Assembly (NCBI GenBank): GCA_016758965.1
Contig: JAEPRB010000471.1
Location: forward strand, 1-18,897
Source: Circinella minor
Lineage: Eukaryota; Mucoromycota; Mucoromycetes; Mucorales; Lichtheimiaceae
Direction of reading: 5' to 3'
DNA: 18,897 nt
Shown: positions 1 to 8,015 of the stretch, piece after piece
Layout of the letters: each line of letters starts with the position of its first letter
How positions within the stretch are numbered: the stretch's first letter is position 1
Notes under the pieces: model-generated
What the model saw: the letters and a program-made list of their open reading frames with translations, nothing else
Databases searched by the model: none
What the model was told of the DNA's origin: nothing
Position numbers and translations under genes: made by a program

Positions 1-225
1 ATCAGTTAACTGTAGGAATAAAATAAAACACAATGTCTTGACGACCAATATAAAAACAAACTTATTGTGTTCATATTATTCATTTAGTCGCCATTACTAC
101 TTATTTTGCATCTTTAACTTGTTTTTTTCTTGGAAACTGCATAACTGGATTGTGACAGATGCATTTACTATCTTTATCATAATTACAATTAAATAAAAAA
201 AAACTTTACCATCTTCTTTAACATC
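1..225. other. AT-rich sequence with no recognised feature
   Basis: I see no open frame with recognisable protein content, no RNA gene and no terminal repeat here. The stretch directly precedes the hexamer-repeat element at 226. Confidence 0.5.
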
Positions 226-368
226 GTGTTACTCACTTGATATCATCTGCTATCCGATCTGCATCCAAAGCATCCATATCCGCATCCATATCCGCATCCA
301 TATCTGCATTTGCGGATGCAGATGCAGATAGCCTTATTATTTGATCTGATCCGATCTGTGAAGAACAC
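226..368. repeat. Small inverted element of ATCCGC/GGATGC hexamers (MITE- or satellite-like)
   Basis: The left half repeats CATCC/ATCCGC hexamers and the right half reads GGATGCAGATGC, so the unit folds back on itself around 300-310. The outer ends are GTGTTACTCA at 226-235 and TGAAGAACAC at 359-368. Their reverse complements agree in eight of ten positions, which suggests short terminal inverted repeats. A related element lies at 18622-18760 and shares the core GCATTTGCGGATGC. It has no coding content. I infer a non-autonomous repeat; the family is not one I can name. Confidence 0.6.
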
Positions 369-447
369 TATACATGAGTAATCTTTCTATTTATAGTGAA
401 ACCAATTTTACTATAAGAAGAAAAACTTCTTTTTAAAAAAAATTATT

Positions 448-507
448 TATGAACTTGAGAAAACCTACTAAGATAAATGCCTTGAAAAAGAACTTTGTTT
501 GAAATAA
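448..507 (+). pseudogene. 3' fragment of an IS630-type transposase, tail-to-tail with the next gene
   Basis: On the plus strand this 60-bp stretch reads YELEKTY, a stop at 469-471, DKCLEKELCLK, then a stop at 505-507. That matches the C-terminus of the minus-strand pseudogene ending at 596 (AETYWDRCLEKELHLK). At DNA level 472-509 matches the reverse strand of 592-629 in 31 of 38 positions. It is therefore the tail of a second, inverted copy of the same family. Everything upstream of about 448 in this copy is gone or unrecognisable. Confidence 0.6.
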
Positions 508-527
508 AGAACTTTTTATATCTGAAA

Positions 528-2014
528 TTTTTTTCAGAGAAAGTCTATTTTCAATTTCAGACTATATCTTTATTGATTCAGACATTAAAAATGCTTTACT
601 TTAAATGAAGCTCTTTTTCAAGACATCTATCCCAGTATGTTTCAGCATGTCTTATCTAACCATTACAATCTTTGACAGTAACTTGAATACATGCCTCGGC
701 AATATGTGGTGTAAGGATATCTCTTTTATCAAGGGGGTTTCTTCTGATGAGCTTTTTCATCTTCGACCAGCATTCTTATATAGGGTTCAGAAATTGAGAA
801 TAAGGTGGCATAAATAATGGTTTATAGCCTCTTCTGGTTATCATATTAGTCACAAACTGAGAATGGTGAATTCTGCAGTTATCTAAAACAATAAACATTC
901 CTTTTTTATTGTGTTTGTCTAAGGTATCCATAATAGTATCTATAAATTTCATAATATAGTATGCAGTTGTACCTTTTGTAAGTTTTTTAGGCTTATCTAC
1001 ATCCTAACTCTTAGCCTTTCTTTTCTTGTTTTCAGGCTTAGGGAACACTTTTTCAACTTTGGCCACATCACTTTTTTTCAATGGTTTAACTTTAGAGAAG
1101 TTAATCACACAAAATGGAGATATATAACCATACTTGAACTACTGCTGGGTCACCTTTTTTGACCATACACGTCCCCTAATCATTTGGGTATGAAACCCAG
1201 CTTCATCAACAAACACCTAATTGTTTTTAAAATCTACTCCATTTGCTTTCTACTGTATAATGATATCAAAGCGCAGCTGAAGTGTTCTTGGTAAGTCTCT
1301 TTCTGCTGTATATATTATTGCTTGCTTCAAAGATAATGCACATTTTTCTCGAATATATTTATAAAGTCCAGGGATTGAAATTTCTAGCCTGGCAAATGCT
1401 TCACAAAGTTGAATTCTCACCTGTTCAAGCACTATAGAAGGATTTTGATCGAAAAGCTGAATCAAAAATTTCAAGTGAGTTAGATGAAGCTTTTTTGCTT
1501 TATTCTGAGGTTTTCTTGAATTATTTCGAAATAGAACTGTCCCATCACTTGAATCAAATTTATTAATTAGCTCATATGCAGTACTTCTAAGTATACCACA
1601 TTGAGTAGCAGCTTTTGGAATGGACAACCCTTCTTCTTGTTTCAAGTGTATAAATCATTCTATTTGGTCTTGTCCATATTTTTTGTACCTCTTTACATTA
1701 TGAATAGATAGAACTTGTATTTCTTCAGAAATACAATTCATAGCTTTGATCATTTGTTCATTTTCTGCTTCCTTTATATTATCAAAATTAACAATTATTT
1801 CAATATTTCCATACTCAATGGCAGTACTTTCGAAATACATCTCATCATTACTGTCAGCATAACCGTAAGCATTAGTTTCTGGCTGGTAGTTGATAAAGTC
1901 TATAGCTGTTCTTTTAAGCTTAAAAAAAGTTTTTATTAAAAGGCTAGGAACAACTCTTGAACCTAAAAATAAAGATATATCCTGAAATTGAAAATAGACA
2001 TTTTCTGAAAAAAA
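528..2014 (-). mobile_element. Decayed IS630/Tc1-type transposon, recognisable inverted ends
   Basis: The segments 528-574 and 1968-2014 are inverted copies of each other, 43 of 47 positions identical. They contain a T-tract, TCAGA, GTCTATTTTCAATTTCAG and TATATCTTTATT. They bracket the transposase pseudogene at 596-1930. The outermost ends and a TA target duplication cannot be fixed, because sequence outside the 47-bp repeats does not align between the two sides. The inverted transposase tail at 448-507 just outside the left repeat suggests that two copies met tail-to-tail here. Confidence 0.6.
596..1930 (-). pseudogene. IS630-type DD34E transposase pseudogene
   Basis: Read on the minus strand, a helix-turn-helix part (GLSIPKAATQCGI) is followed by an RNase H-like DDE domain. 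The first acidic motif is VDEAGF (Asp codon 1205-1207). The second is LDNCRIH (Asp codon 881-883). The third region, NPI-stop-ECW, has TAA at 776-778 exactly where the catalytic Glu of a DD34E enzyme belongs. Further in-frame stops lie at 1646-1648 (TGA), 1250-1252 and 1217-1219 (both TAG). The frame is also disturbed around 1130-1165, where GDPAVVQV appears in a different frame. The C-terminus RHAETYWDRCLEKE and the stop at 596-598 are preserved. No in-frame start is visible near the left of the protein. This copy cannot encode an active enzyme. The family role would be cut-and-paste transposition at TA. Confidence 0.85.
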
Positions 2015-2133
2015 AATACAAAAGATTTGAAAATGAAATTGAGTATGTCTGAAATAAAATTTGATTATGTACAAAAAAAAAAATAAAAAGGTTCAAAAAC
2101 CAAGTTAAAACACTATATAAAAAATCCTATATA

Positions 2134-2471
2134 CAGTACCTCCACTCCCAAAGTTTGTAAACTTACAAATGAAATTCATTTTGTGGCAGCTCAATTTTCA
2201 TTTTGCTATTTCTAAAGTTCATGTTTGTATCAAGTTAATTTCCATTTTTTTATTATTACTAAAGTTTGATTCAAAAGATTTTTTTACATTTTTGATAACT
2301 ATTTAGTCATAAGAGCATTATTATCTGGCTTTTCATGTAGCTGGAAAGGAAAAAAAAAACAAAAACTAGCTTAATATAAAACGAACTTTGGAGATTACAA
2401 AAGCAAACATTGGTCCGAGAACAAAACGAATTTCATTTGTAAGTTTACAAACTTTGGGAGTGGAGGCACTA
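2134..2471. mobile_element. MITE with ends shared with the 3288-5599 transposon
   Basis: This 338-bp element is flanked by TA at 2132-2133 and 2472-2473. The left end reads CAGTACCTCCACTCCC and continues through AAGTTTGTAAACTTAC. The right end is its inverted copy, differing at only a few positions over about 50 bp. Inner sequence such as AACGAACTTTGGAGATTAC matches the right subterminal region of the 3288-5599 element. Units of 21-25 bp beginning CATTTT repeat inside the left end. There is no coding sequence, so I infer a deletion derivative mobilised in trans. Confidence 0.85.
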
Positions 2472-2473
2472 TA

Positions 2474-3287
2474 TCATGAGACCGCGTTGTTCCGTCCAAA
2501 AAATTAGGCCGCAATATTTCGTGTAGATATTAAAACTAAAAATGTTATAATAAATCAATATTTTAACCATATAACATTTATACTGGACATAACGCCATAA
2601 GTTTAGTATTAAATAGGTTTTTTGTTCTTTTTTGTTTTACTTTCTTAAACATAAAGCTTTAATATTGTAAAAATTAGTTAGTAGCTAATGTAGCAACGCT
2701 AACCACTTTTCATTGCACTATAAATACTTTTTATCATATAAATCACACAATTTTGTGTAGAGTGAATGTTTTAAACGTAACATCAAATAGTTTAAACATT
2801 AATTTTTCTAATGTTTTAACAAACTTGTTTTGTTAATATAGGTTTAAAAACTATACAAACAACATGAAAACAATTATTGCATTTAATTTTAATTATATGA
2901 ACTAACATCAACGTAAATTGCACTTAACGCAAAACATCTTGTTTGGCATTTTTTATGTTCAGTATTGCGCTTCCTGGTCCCGCGCTGTTCCGGGAGCTTT
3001 AGTATAAATCGCGGCGTGTGAATTTGCGTTTGACTATATTGTAGTGGGGTTTTGGTGTGACGTAGAACTGAACAGATCGGTGGCTGTTCTCCTTACTCTC
3101 TACCCCTTTTGAAATTGATATAAAAGCAATAATAAAGTAATTTAACAAAAAGCAGCTCTCTTTCACTCATCAAATTTTGTCTTTAGGCTTGGCTTGGTTT
3201 TAATCTATAATACCAAGGATGGTTATATCTGTATGTGATTTGTGAATGATCTCAAGGAAAGGAATATTGGTTAAAAAGGGAACAATA
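2474..3287. other. Non-coding stretch with a GC-richer, promoter-like island
   Basis: No coding sequence is recognisable. Most of it is AT-rich with short inverted words around GTTTAAAC. A GC-richer island at about 2965-3110 contains CCGCGCTGTTCCG (2980-2992), a TATAAAT box at 3003-3009 and GATCGGTGGCTGTTC. AATAAAG follows near 3131. The 13-mer CCGCGTTGTTCCG at 2482-2494 nearly repeats the one at 2980. A TATA box followed by a polyadenylation-like word could be a solo LTR or an orphan promoter. I see no convincing LTR ends, so this stays unassigned. Confidence 0.35.
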
Positions 3288-3468
3288 AGTGAAATTAGAG
3301 CCCAAATTTCATAAACTTACAAATGAAATTCGTTTTGTTCTCCGCCCAATCTTCACTTTTCTACTAGTCCAATTTTTGCTTTTGCAATTTCCAAAGTTCG
3401 TTTTGCACTAGCTCAATTTTCGTTTTTGCTATTCCCAAAGTTCGCATTTGCATCACTTCAATTTTCGC
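3288..3468. repeat. Left inverted end with 22-23 bp unit array
   Basis: The inverted partner is 5419-5599. After the palindromic word GTAAACTTACAAATG come seven units of 22-23 bp. On the better preserved right copy they begin CGCTTTT or CGTTTTG and end alternately CCAATTTT and CCAAAGTT. The outer 13 bp (3288-3300) do not match the right terminus. By analogy with Tc1/mariner elements that carry repeated subterminal sites, the units are candidate transposase-binding sites. Confidence 0.75.
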
Positions 3469-3850
3469 TTTTAACATTTGCATCTTTTTACCTTTACTAT
3501 CAATCAAGTACACAAATGAGCAACAATTTCTTTTATAAAGATGGTCAAGGAAGGATTGTTGATGAGGAAGGAGCAATGATAAAAAATATTAAAATATTAA
3601 AGTAACTTCAAAATTTAATAAATCGTTTTATAGTTAAAAAATATTTTGTAATGATATGTTTATTTTGTAATTAAGATATACAAATGAAATTAAGGTAATT
3701 ATATAAATATTTAAGATTTAAAATTGATAATATAATCTATAAAGTTTCAAATCTATTGCAAGTACATTTATAAATAAAAATAAATTTTATTTATTCAGAT
3801 TGTAAGATTTGATAATTTTTTTTTCTTTTAAAAAATTAAATAAAAAAAGC

Positions 3851-3882
3851 ATGTTGTAAGTTTTTTAAACAACTTACAACAT
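3851..3882. promoter_or_regulatory. 12-bp perfect inverted repeat upstream of the transposase
   Basis: ATGTTGTAAGTT at 3851-3862 is followed by an 8-base loop and its exact reverse complement AACTTACAACAT at 3871-3882. It ends 73 bases before the transposase start at 3956. It could be an operator-like protein site or a hairpin in the 5' untranslated region. The function is an inference; only the symmetry is seen. Confidence 0.5.
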
Positions 3883-3955
3883 TAGAAATAAGAATAATAA
3901 AAGAAAATATTAATAAAAACTAATTTATGATTAATTTTATTTATAATAATAAAAA

Positions 3956-5242
3956 ATGATATCCAACATTTCTCAAGGAAATGAAGCAATGGACATTAAG
4001 GAGGACATTGACCCTTATAACCTTGGAACTTTAATGACCTTAACTCAATATCGTTCTTTTTGGGATCGCTTTCCTACTGAACCTACAGAAGAGCTTGATA
4101 CAAGAATGGAAGAAGCATCTGAAGAATTAGTAACAGAAACAGTGAAAGGTAGAAAATACACTGTTTATACTGACAAGCATAAAGCTGTTTTTTGGTATTT
4201 CAATAGAGTTAAACTTTGGAAAGCTGCTCCTGCTGCTCGTAAAGCACAGGTGGAAGTTTGTACAGGACAAATGTGGGCAAAATGTCTCAAAGAAGAACCT
4301 GATTGGAATATTTATGAAAAACAGACAAATAAGGTTAACCGAAAACAACAGCAGCTTCAGGAAGAGCATAAACAGCATCTTATTGAATTTTTTGACAAGT
4401 ACCCTCAAGCAACAAGACAAAATGCAGTAGATAGTTTAATGGAATCATTCCAAAATTTCAATTTGAAGACAACCTCTGTTAGGAATTTTATTCTTCATGA
4501 GTGTAATCTGACTATAAAGAGGGTAACCTTGCATCCTTTATCGAGAAATAGTTCTCATAATCTTGAAAAACGATATGATTGGGTGAAGAAATATATTAAT
4601 ACAGATATGAATTATTTACAAAATTGCATGTTTGTTGACGAAACTGGCTTCAATATCAACATGAGGCAACCCTATGCTCGCTCAATTAGTGGCATGCCAG
4701 CAATTGTTGAAACACCAACAACTCGTGCTATATCACATACTATCTTGGGAGCAATATCTGCAAACGACGTCATAGCAATCGAGATAAGAGAACCAATGAA
4801 GTCTAAGAAATTGAAAGTTTATAGCAGTAAGAGGAGAAAGCAGCCCCAGGTAAAAAAGACACACAAGGGAATTGTTACTGGTCATTATATGAAATTCATT
4901 TCTAAAACATTGGATGAAATGGACAAGTTTCCTGAAATGAGCAATTATTATATTATTATGGATAATGTACCAATTCATACTTCACATGATATAACAAGAA
5001 TGATTGAAACAAGAGGTTACAGGGCGCTGTACCTTCCTCCATACTCTCCTGAGCTGAACCCAATTGAAAACTTCTGGTCAATTCTCAAAGGCACTGTTAA
5101 ACGAAGTATGTTTGAAGAAACTGAGGACTTGAAGACTAGAATTTCAGAAGCTAGTGAAAGTATTAGTAGAAAGAGTCTGTGTAATATAGCTCAACACTCT
5201 ATTAACAATTTTGAAAAGTGTCTCAATAAAGAACCTCTTTAA
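3956..5242 (+). CDS. IS630/Tc1-type DD34E transposase, 428 residues, intact frame
   Basis: This should be the cut-and-paste transposase of the surrounding element, cutting at the inverted ends and inserting at TA. The N-terminal half (about 1-200) is Lys- and Glu-rich and holds the presumed DNA-binding part. The catalytic RNase H-like domain follows: FVDETGFN with D228, IIMDNVPIH with D336, and NPIENFW with E371. The spacing between D336 and E371 is 34 residues, so the DD34E triad is complete. A basic loop (SSKRRKQPQ) lies between the first two motifs, as is usual in this family. The first ATG of the frame was taken; a second in-frame Met at residue 12 (MDIKED) could also serve. No intron is needed. 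The protein may be active, but the altered left terminus of the element could limit its own movement. Confidence 0.9.
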   Translation: MISNISQGNEAMDIKEDIDPYNLGTLMTLTQYRSFWDRFPTEPTEELDTRMEEASEELVTETVKGRKYTVYTDKHKAVFWYFNRVKLWKAAPAARKAQVEVCTGQMWAKCLKEEPDWNIYEKQTNKVNRKQQQLQEEHKQHLIEFFDKYPQATRQNAVDSLMESFQNFNLKTTSVRNFILHECNLTIKRVTLHPLSRNSSHNLEKRYDWVKKYINTDMNYLQNCMFVDETGFNINMRQPYARSISGMPAIVETPTTRAISHTILGAISANDVIAIEIREPMKSKKLKVYSSKRRKQPQVKKTHKGIVTGHYMKFISKTLDEMDKFPEMSNYYIIMDNVPIHTSHDITRMIETRGYRALYLPPYSPELNPIENFWSILKGTVKRSMFEETEDLKTRISEASESISRKSLCNIAQHSINNFEKCLNKEPL

Positions 5243-5418
5243 TAAACTTTTTATTACAATGATTTTACAAATGTTCTAGATGTTATTAGACATTTATTTT
5301 TTATTCTTATACATTTAAATTTTGCAGCTATATGAGTAACTACATCACGTTAGACTTGTGATCAAATAGTCATCAAAATATGAAGAGTCTATCAGATCAA
5401 ACTTTGGTAATAACAAAT

Positions 5419-5599
5419 GCGAAAATTGAAGTGATGCAAATGCGAACTTTGGGAATAGCAAAAACGAAAATTGAGCTAGTGCAAAACGAACTTTGGAAAT
5501 TGCAAAAGCGAAAATTGGACTAGTAGAAAAGCGAAGATTGGGCGGAGAACAAAATGAATTTCATTTGTAAGTTTACAAAATTTGGGAGTAGAGGCACTG
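5419..5599. repeat. Right inverted end with 22-23 bp unit array
   Basis: Inverted copy of 3288-3468. This end is complete to the terminal CAGTGCC (read inward) next to TA at 5600-5601, whereas the left end has lost its outer 13 bp. Reading inward, unit lengths are 23, 23, 22, 22, 22, 23 and 22 bp. Confidence 0.8.
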
Positions 5600-6220
5600 T
5601 ATGTAGTAATGATAACTAATATATATATATATAATGGAGTGACTACTATTACTATATTTGACTAATGTATGACTATTATGGAGGTTAACCCATAGTTGCT
5701 GTTTTTTATATAAACAAAGACTTGAGAATTAATAAAATTTGAGAATTATTATAGGGGTTGAGAATTTTCAAAGTTGAATTTTATATTAAATAAAAAAAAT
5801 AATTAAATATGGAATCAGAACTTAGTATTGAAGAACAAATAAATAATGGAGATAAAACAATAATAATTAATATTTTTAAAAACTATAAAATTTTCTCAAT
5901 TATTAGATAGTTGAAAAATTATATGTTTCCCTATATTTATTTTAATATATAATAATTACAATATAAATTTTTATGTTATACCATAACAACAACAACATTA
6001 ACATGTTCTTGTTCTTCTACCACTACTATAACAACAGCAACAAATACTTAATATAATTTTTATATTATTATTTATATATATTAAAAAACAAATAAAATCA
6101 ATGATTTTCTTGTTTTTAGAATCTTTAAGATTCAGATAACATAGTTATTAAAAAAGAATAAAAATATTAAGTTTTTATCTTTTTTTTAAATTAATTTTAT
6201 ATATATATAAATATAATTTT

Positions 6221-6242
6221 CACCCCGGAAAATCTCCACTGT
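6221..6242. repeat. Left terminal inverted repeat of the Plavaka element
   Basis: It starts CACCCCGG and ends CCACTGT. It pairs with 11755-11776 with a single mismatch at position 9 (A against G). Confidence 0.9.
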
Positions 6243-6612
6243 GAAATTATGTGGTTGTATTGTAGTTTAAGGTTCTGTAAAAATAAGGTGAAAATTGAAA
6301 AACCACATGAAAAGAAACAACAGTATTTAATGGAAGTTTACATTAAAAGAAAGAACGTAAAAAAACATCAGAGAACACAACATGATATAACTTCATTTTA
6401 CAATAAAGAGCATAAACAAAAGTTACATATGTCTACGTAATAGTTTCAAATCAACATCTACACACTAATATATGATAATAGTACCTCAATATTAAAAGTT
6501 ATGGTCACAAATATTATTCATACTTTTGATTATTTATTTAATAATGATTTTAAAGCGAAATGTTATGATACATAGATATGCTATTTTATTTATTCGAAAT
6601 TAATCTATAAAT

Positions 6613-7869
6613 TTATAAAATGATATAAGTGACCATGACATGAACAATATGATAACGTGCATATATATAAAGAATTTCATTAATTACCTCCTGATCATTA
6701 TTAAAGTAATTATCCAGTTCAGCGGTTCCTGATGGGACAGGTTCCATTGCTTGATCTTCATATCTAGTAGACGTAATCCAGAATAAAATAGTTAGTTATC
6801 ATTTTATTCTGCTTATCTCAGCATATTCTTGTATTATGCTGCTTACTCTATTTCTGATTCCCAATATTCATTGATATTTCTGATGTTATAATAGTTAATA
6901 ACATTGCTGATGATTTAATAAAAAAAAATAGAAGCATATTTATAGAATAAAATATTCATATCAATCAAACCTTAATATATTTTGATTAGTATTTGATGGT
7001 GGCAATGTTAAAGAATTCGTGGTTTCTTCGTTATCACCTATATATTCTTTTTTCACATATTTTCCTTTCAACATATTAGTCCATCCCTCTTGTAGCATAT
7101 GATTTGCAGCCCAATTTCCTACGCATTTGCTGTAGTCAACACCAGTAGATTCTTTTACTGCTAATGTAAAAGATTGGATAGCAATTTCTTTTTCGTGATG
7201 GTCAATTTTTTTCCAAGTCCAGTCACTGTTAGTATATTCATCATCCGAGGCCTGCAAAGATTCATTACTTTGACCTGGTAACATAGAATGGTTGTTATTA
7301 CTTCTTGTTTCCTCATTGTCTTCCTGTTCAGCACTCTCGGTTTCATCTTCATCCATGTTGGATGGCAATGTCAACAACTGTATTCCAAGGCGTTTGATCA
7401 TTGTTTTTAATGTATTGACGCGGATAGTGATTGTGCCTTTGTAAAGTGACTCAGCCTTTTGTTCAGACATTGTTTTACTAGATGCCTTGATTACTTGTAC
7501 AATATGTTTTTTTCGAATTGTAAGAAAATGAGGCTTTCTTTCTCCATTAGATGTAATATAATTTACTGGTGCTCCAATCATATTTTCAGAAGCAGATTGT
7601 CGTGAACTTTCATCTGTAGCTACTAGTGATGTTGATGTTGAAAAACCTTCAAACAACTTTTCTATCATTATCTTCAGTTCATCCAATGAATTTGACATAA
7701 TTCTTTGATTCTCTTTCTGAGCTTCATCCATTGTTGAAACAGTTTTTTGAATTTCTTCCATAGTTTCATGCAATAAAACAACATCATCATTCAGAGATCT
7801 CAATTGTTGTTTCAGTTCTAAAAATTCATTAGTGGTAGTTTTTGCTTTGACAGGTTTTTTAGGGGGCAT
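6613..7869 (-). CDS. Accessory coiled-coil protein of the Plavaka element, unknown function
   Basis: I do not recognise a named family. The main exon (7869 down to 6971) encodes about 299 residues: a basic start MPPKKPVKAK, a heptad-rich likely coiled coil at about 14-75, a central basic stretch with RKKHIVQVIKASSK, an acidic linker near 170-190, and a C-terminal Trp-rich part (SDWTWKKID, GNWAANHMLQEGW). Unspliced, the frame stops after 302 residues. A probable intron (GT at 6970-6969, AG at 6765-6764) joins in frame to YEDQAMEPVPSGTAELDNYF, and that exon would run to a stop at 6613-6615. That model totals 1050 bases, about 349 residues. A further splice at 6687 (GTAATT) is possible but no closing exon is visible. 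It diverges from the transposase gene by 146 bp. A role as DNA-binding or assembly partner of the transposase is inference from this context. Confidence 0.7.
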
Positions 7870-8015
7870 TATAAAAGATGTTTTATTTAAAGTTGAAAGA
7901 AGAAAAAAAAAGGGGGCAATAATAAAAGGGGGTGTTTGTGTAACTTTCCGTTTTTTCTCTTTTTTTTACGTGTTTATGATTTTATATGTTTTTTAAAATA
8001 AAAATCTAACTGAAG
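7870..8015. promoter_or_regulatory. Divergent promoter region between the two Plavaka genes
   Basis: This 146-bp spacer separates the start codons of the two divergent genes at 7869 (minus) and 8016 (plus). It holds A/G-rich and T-rich tracts and GGGGG runs on the left side. No single TATA box stands out for both directions. The promoter role follows from position only. Confidence 0.45.

Larger units (their letters stand above)
3288..5599 (+). mobile_element. IS630/Tc1-type transposon, 2.31 kb, full-length transposase
   Basis: The element is bounded by TA at 3286-3287 and 5600-5601 and has inverted ends of about 181 bp (3288-3468 and 5419-5599). The right end reads, inward on the reverse strand, CAGTGCCTCTACTCCC. 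The left end is the same from CCC at 3301 inward, but its outer 13 bp have diverged. Between the ends lies one transposase gene (3956-5242) with no interruption. The inner parts of both ends are tandem arrays of 22-23 bp units. The nearby MITE at 2134-2471 carries the same ends. Confidence 0.85.

Noticed and set aside
596..1930. Recoded stop codons in the transposase
   Set aside because: All three stop types occur in the frame along with a frameshift, and other genes in the window use normal stops. Decay is simpler.
3364..3576. Small minus-strand open frame of 70 residues
   Set aside because: It lies inside the 22-bp unit array of the inverted end. Its repetitive peptide is a by-product of the repeats.
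5809..5910. Short frame starting MESELSIEEQ that runs into the left foldback arm
   Set aside because: About 34 codons, no recognisable domain, and no support from the right arm beyond the shared repeat.
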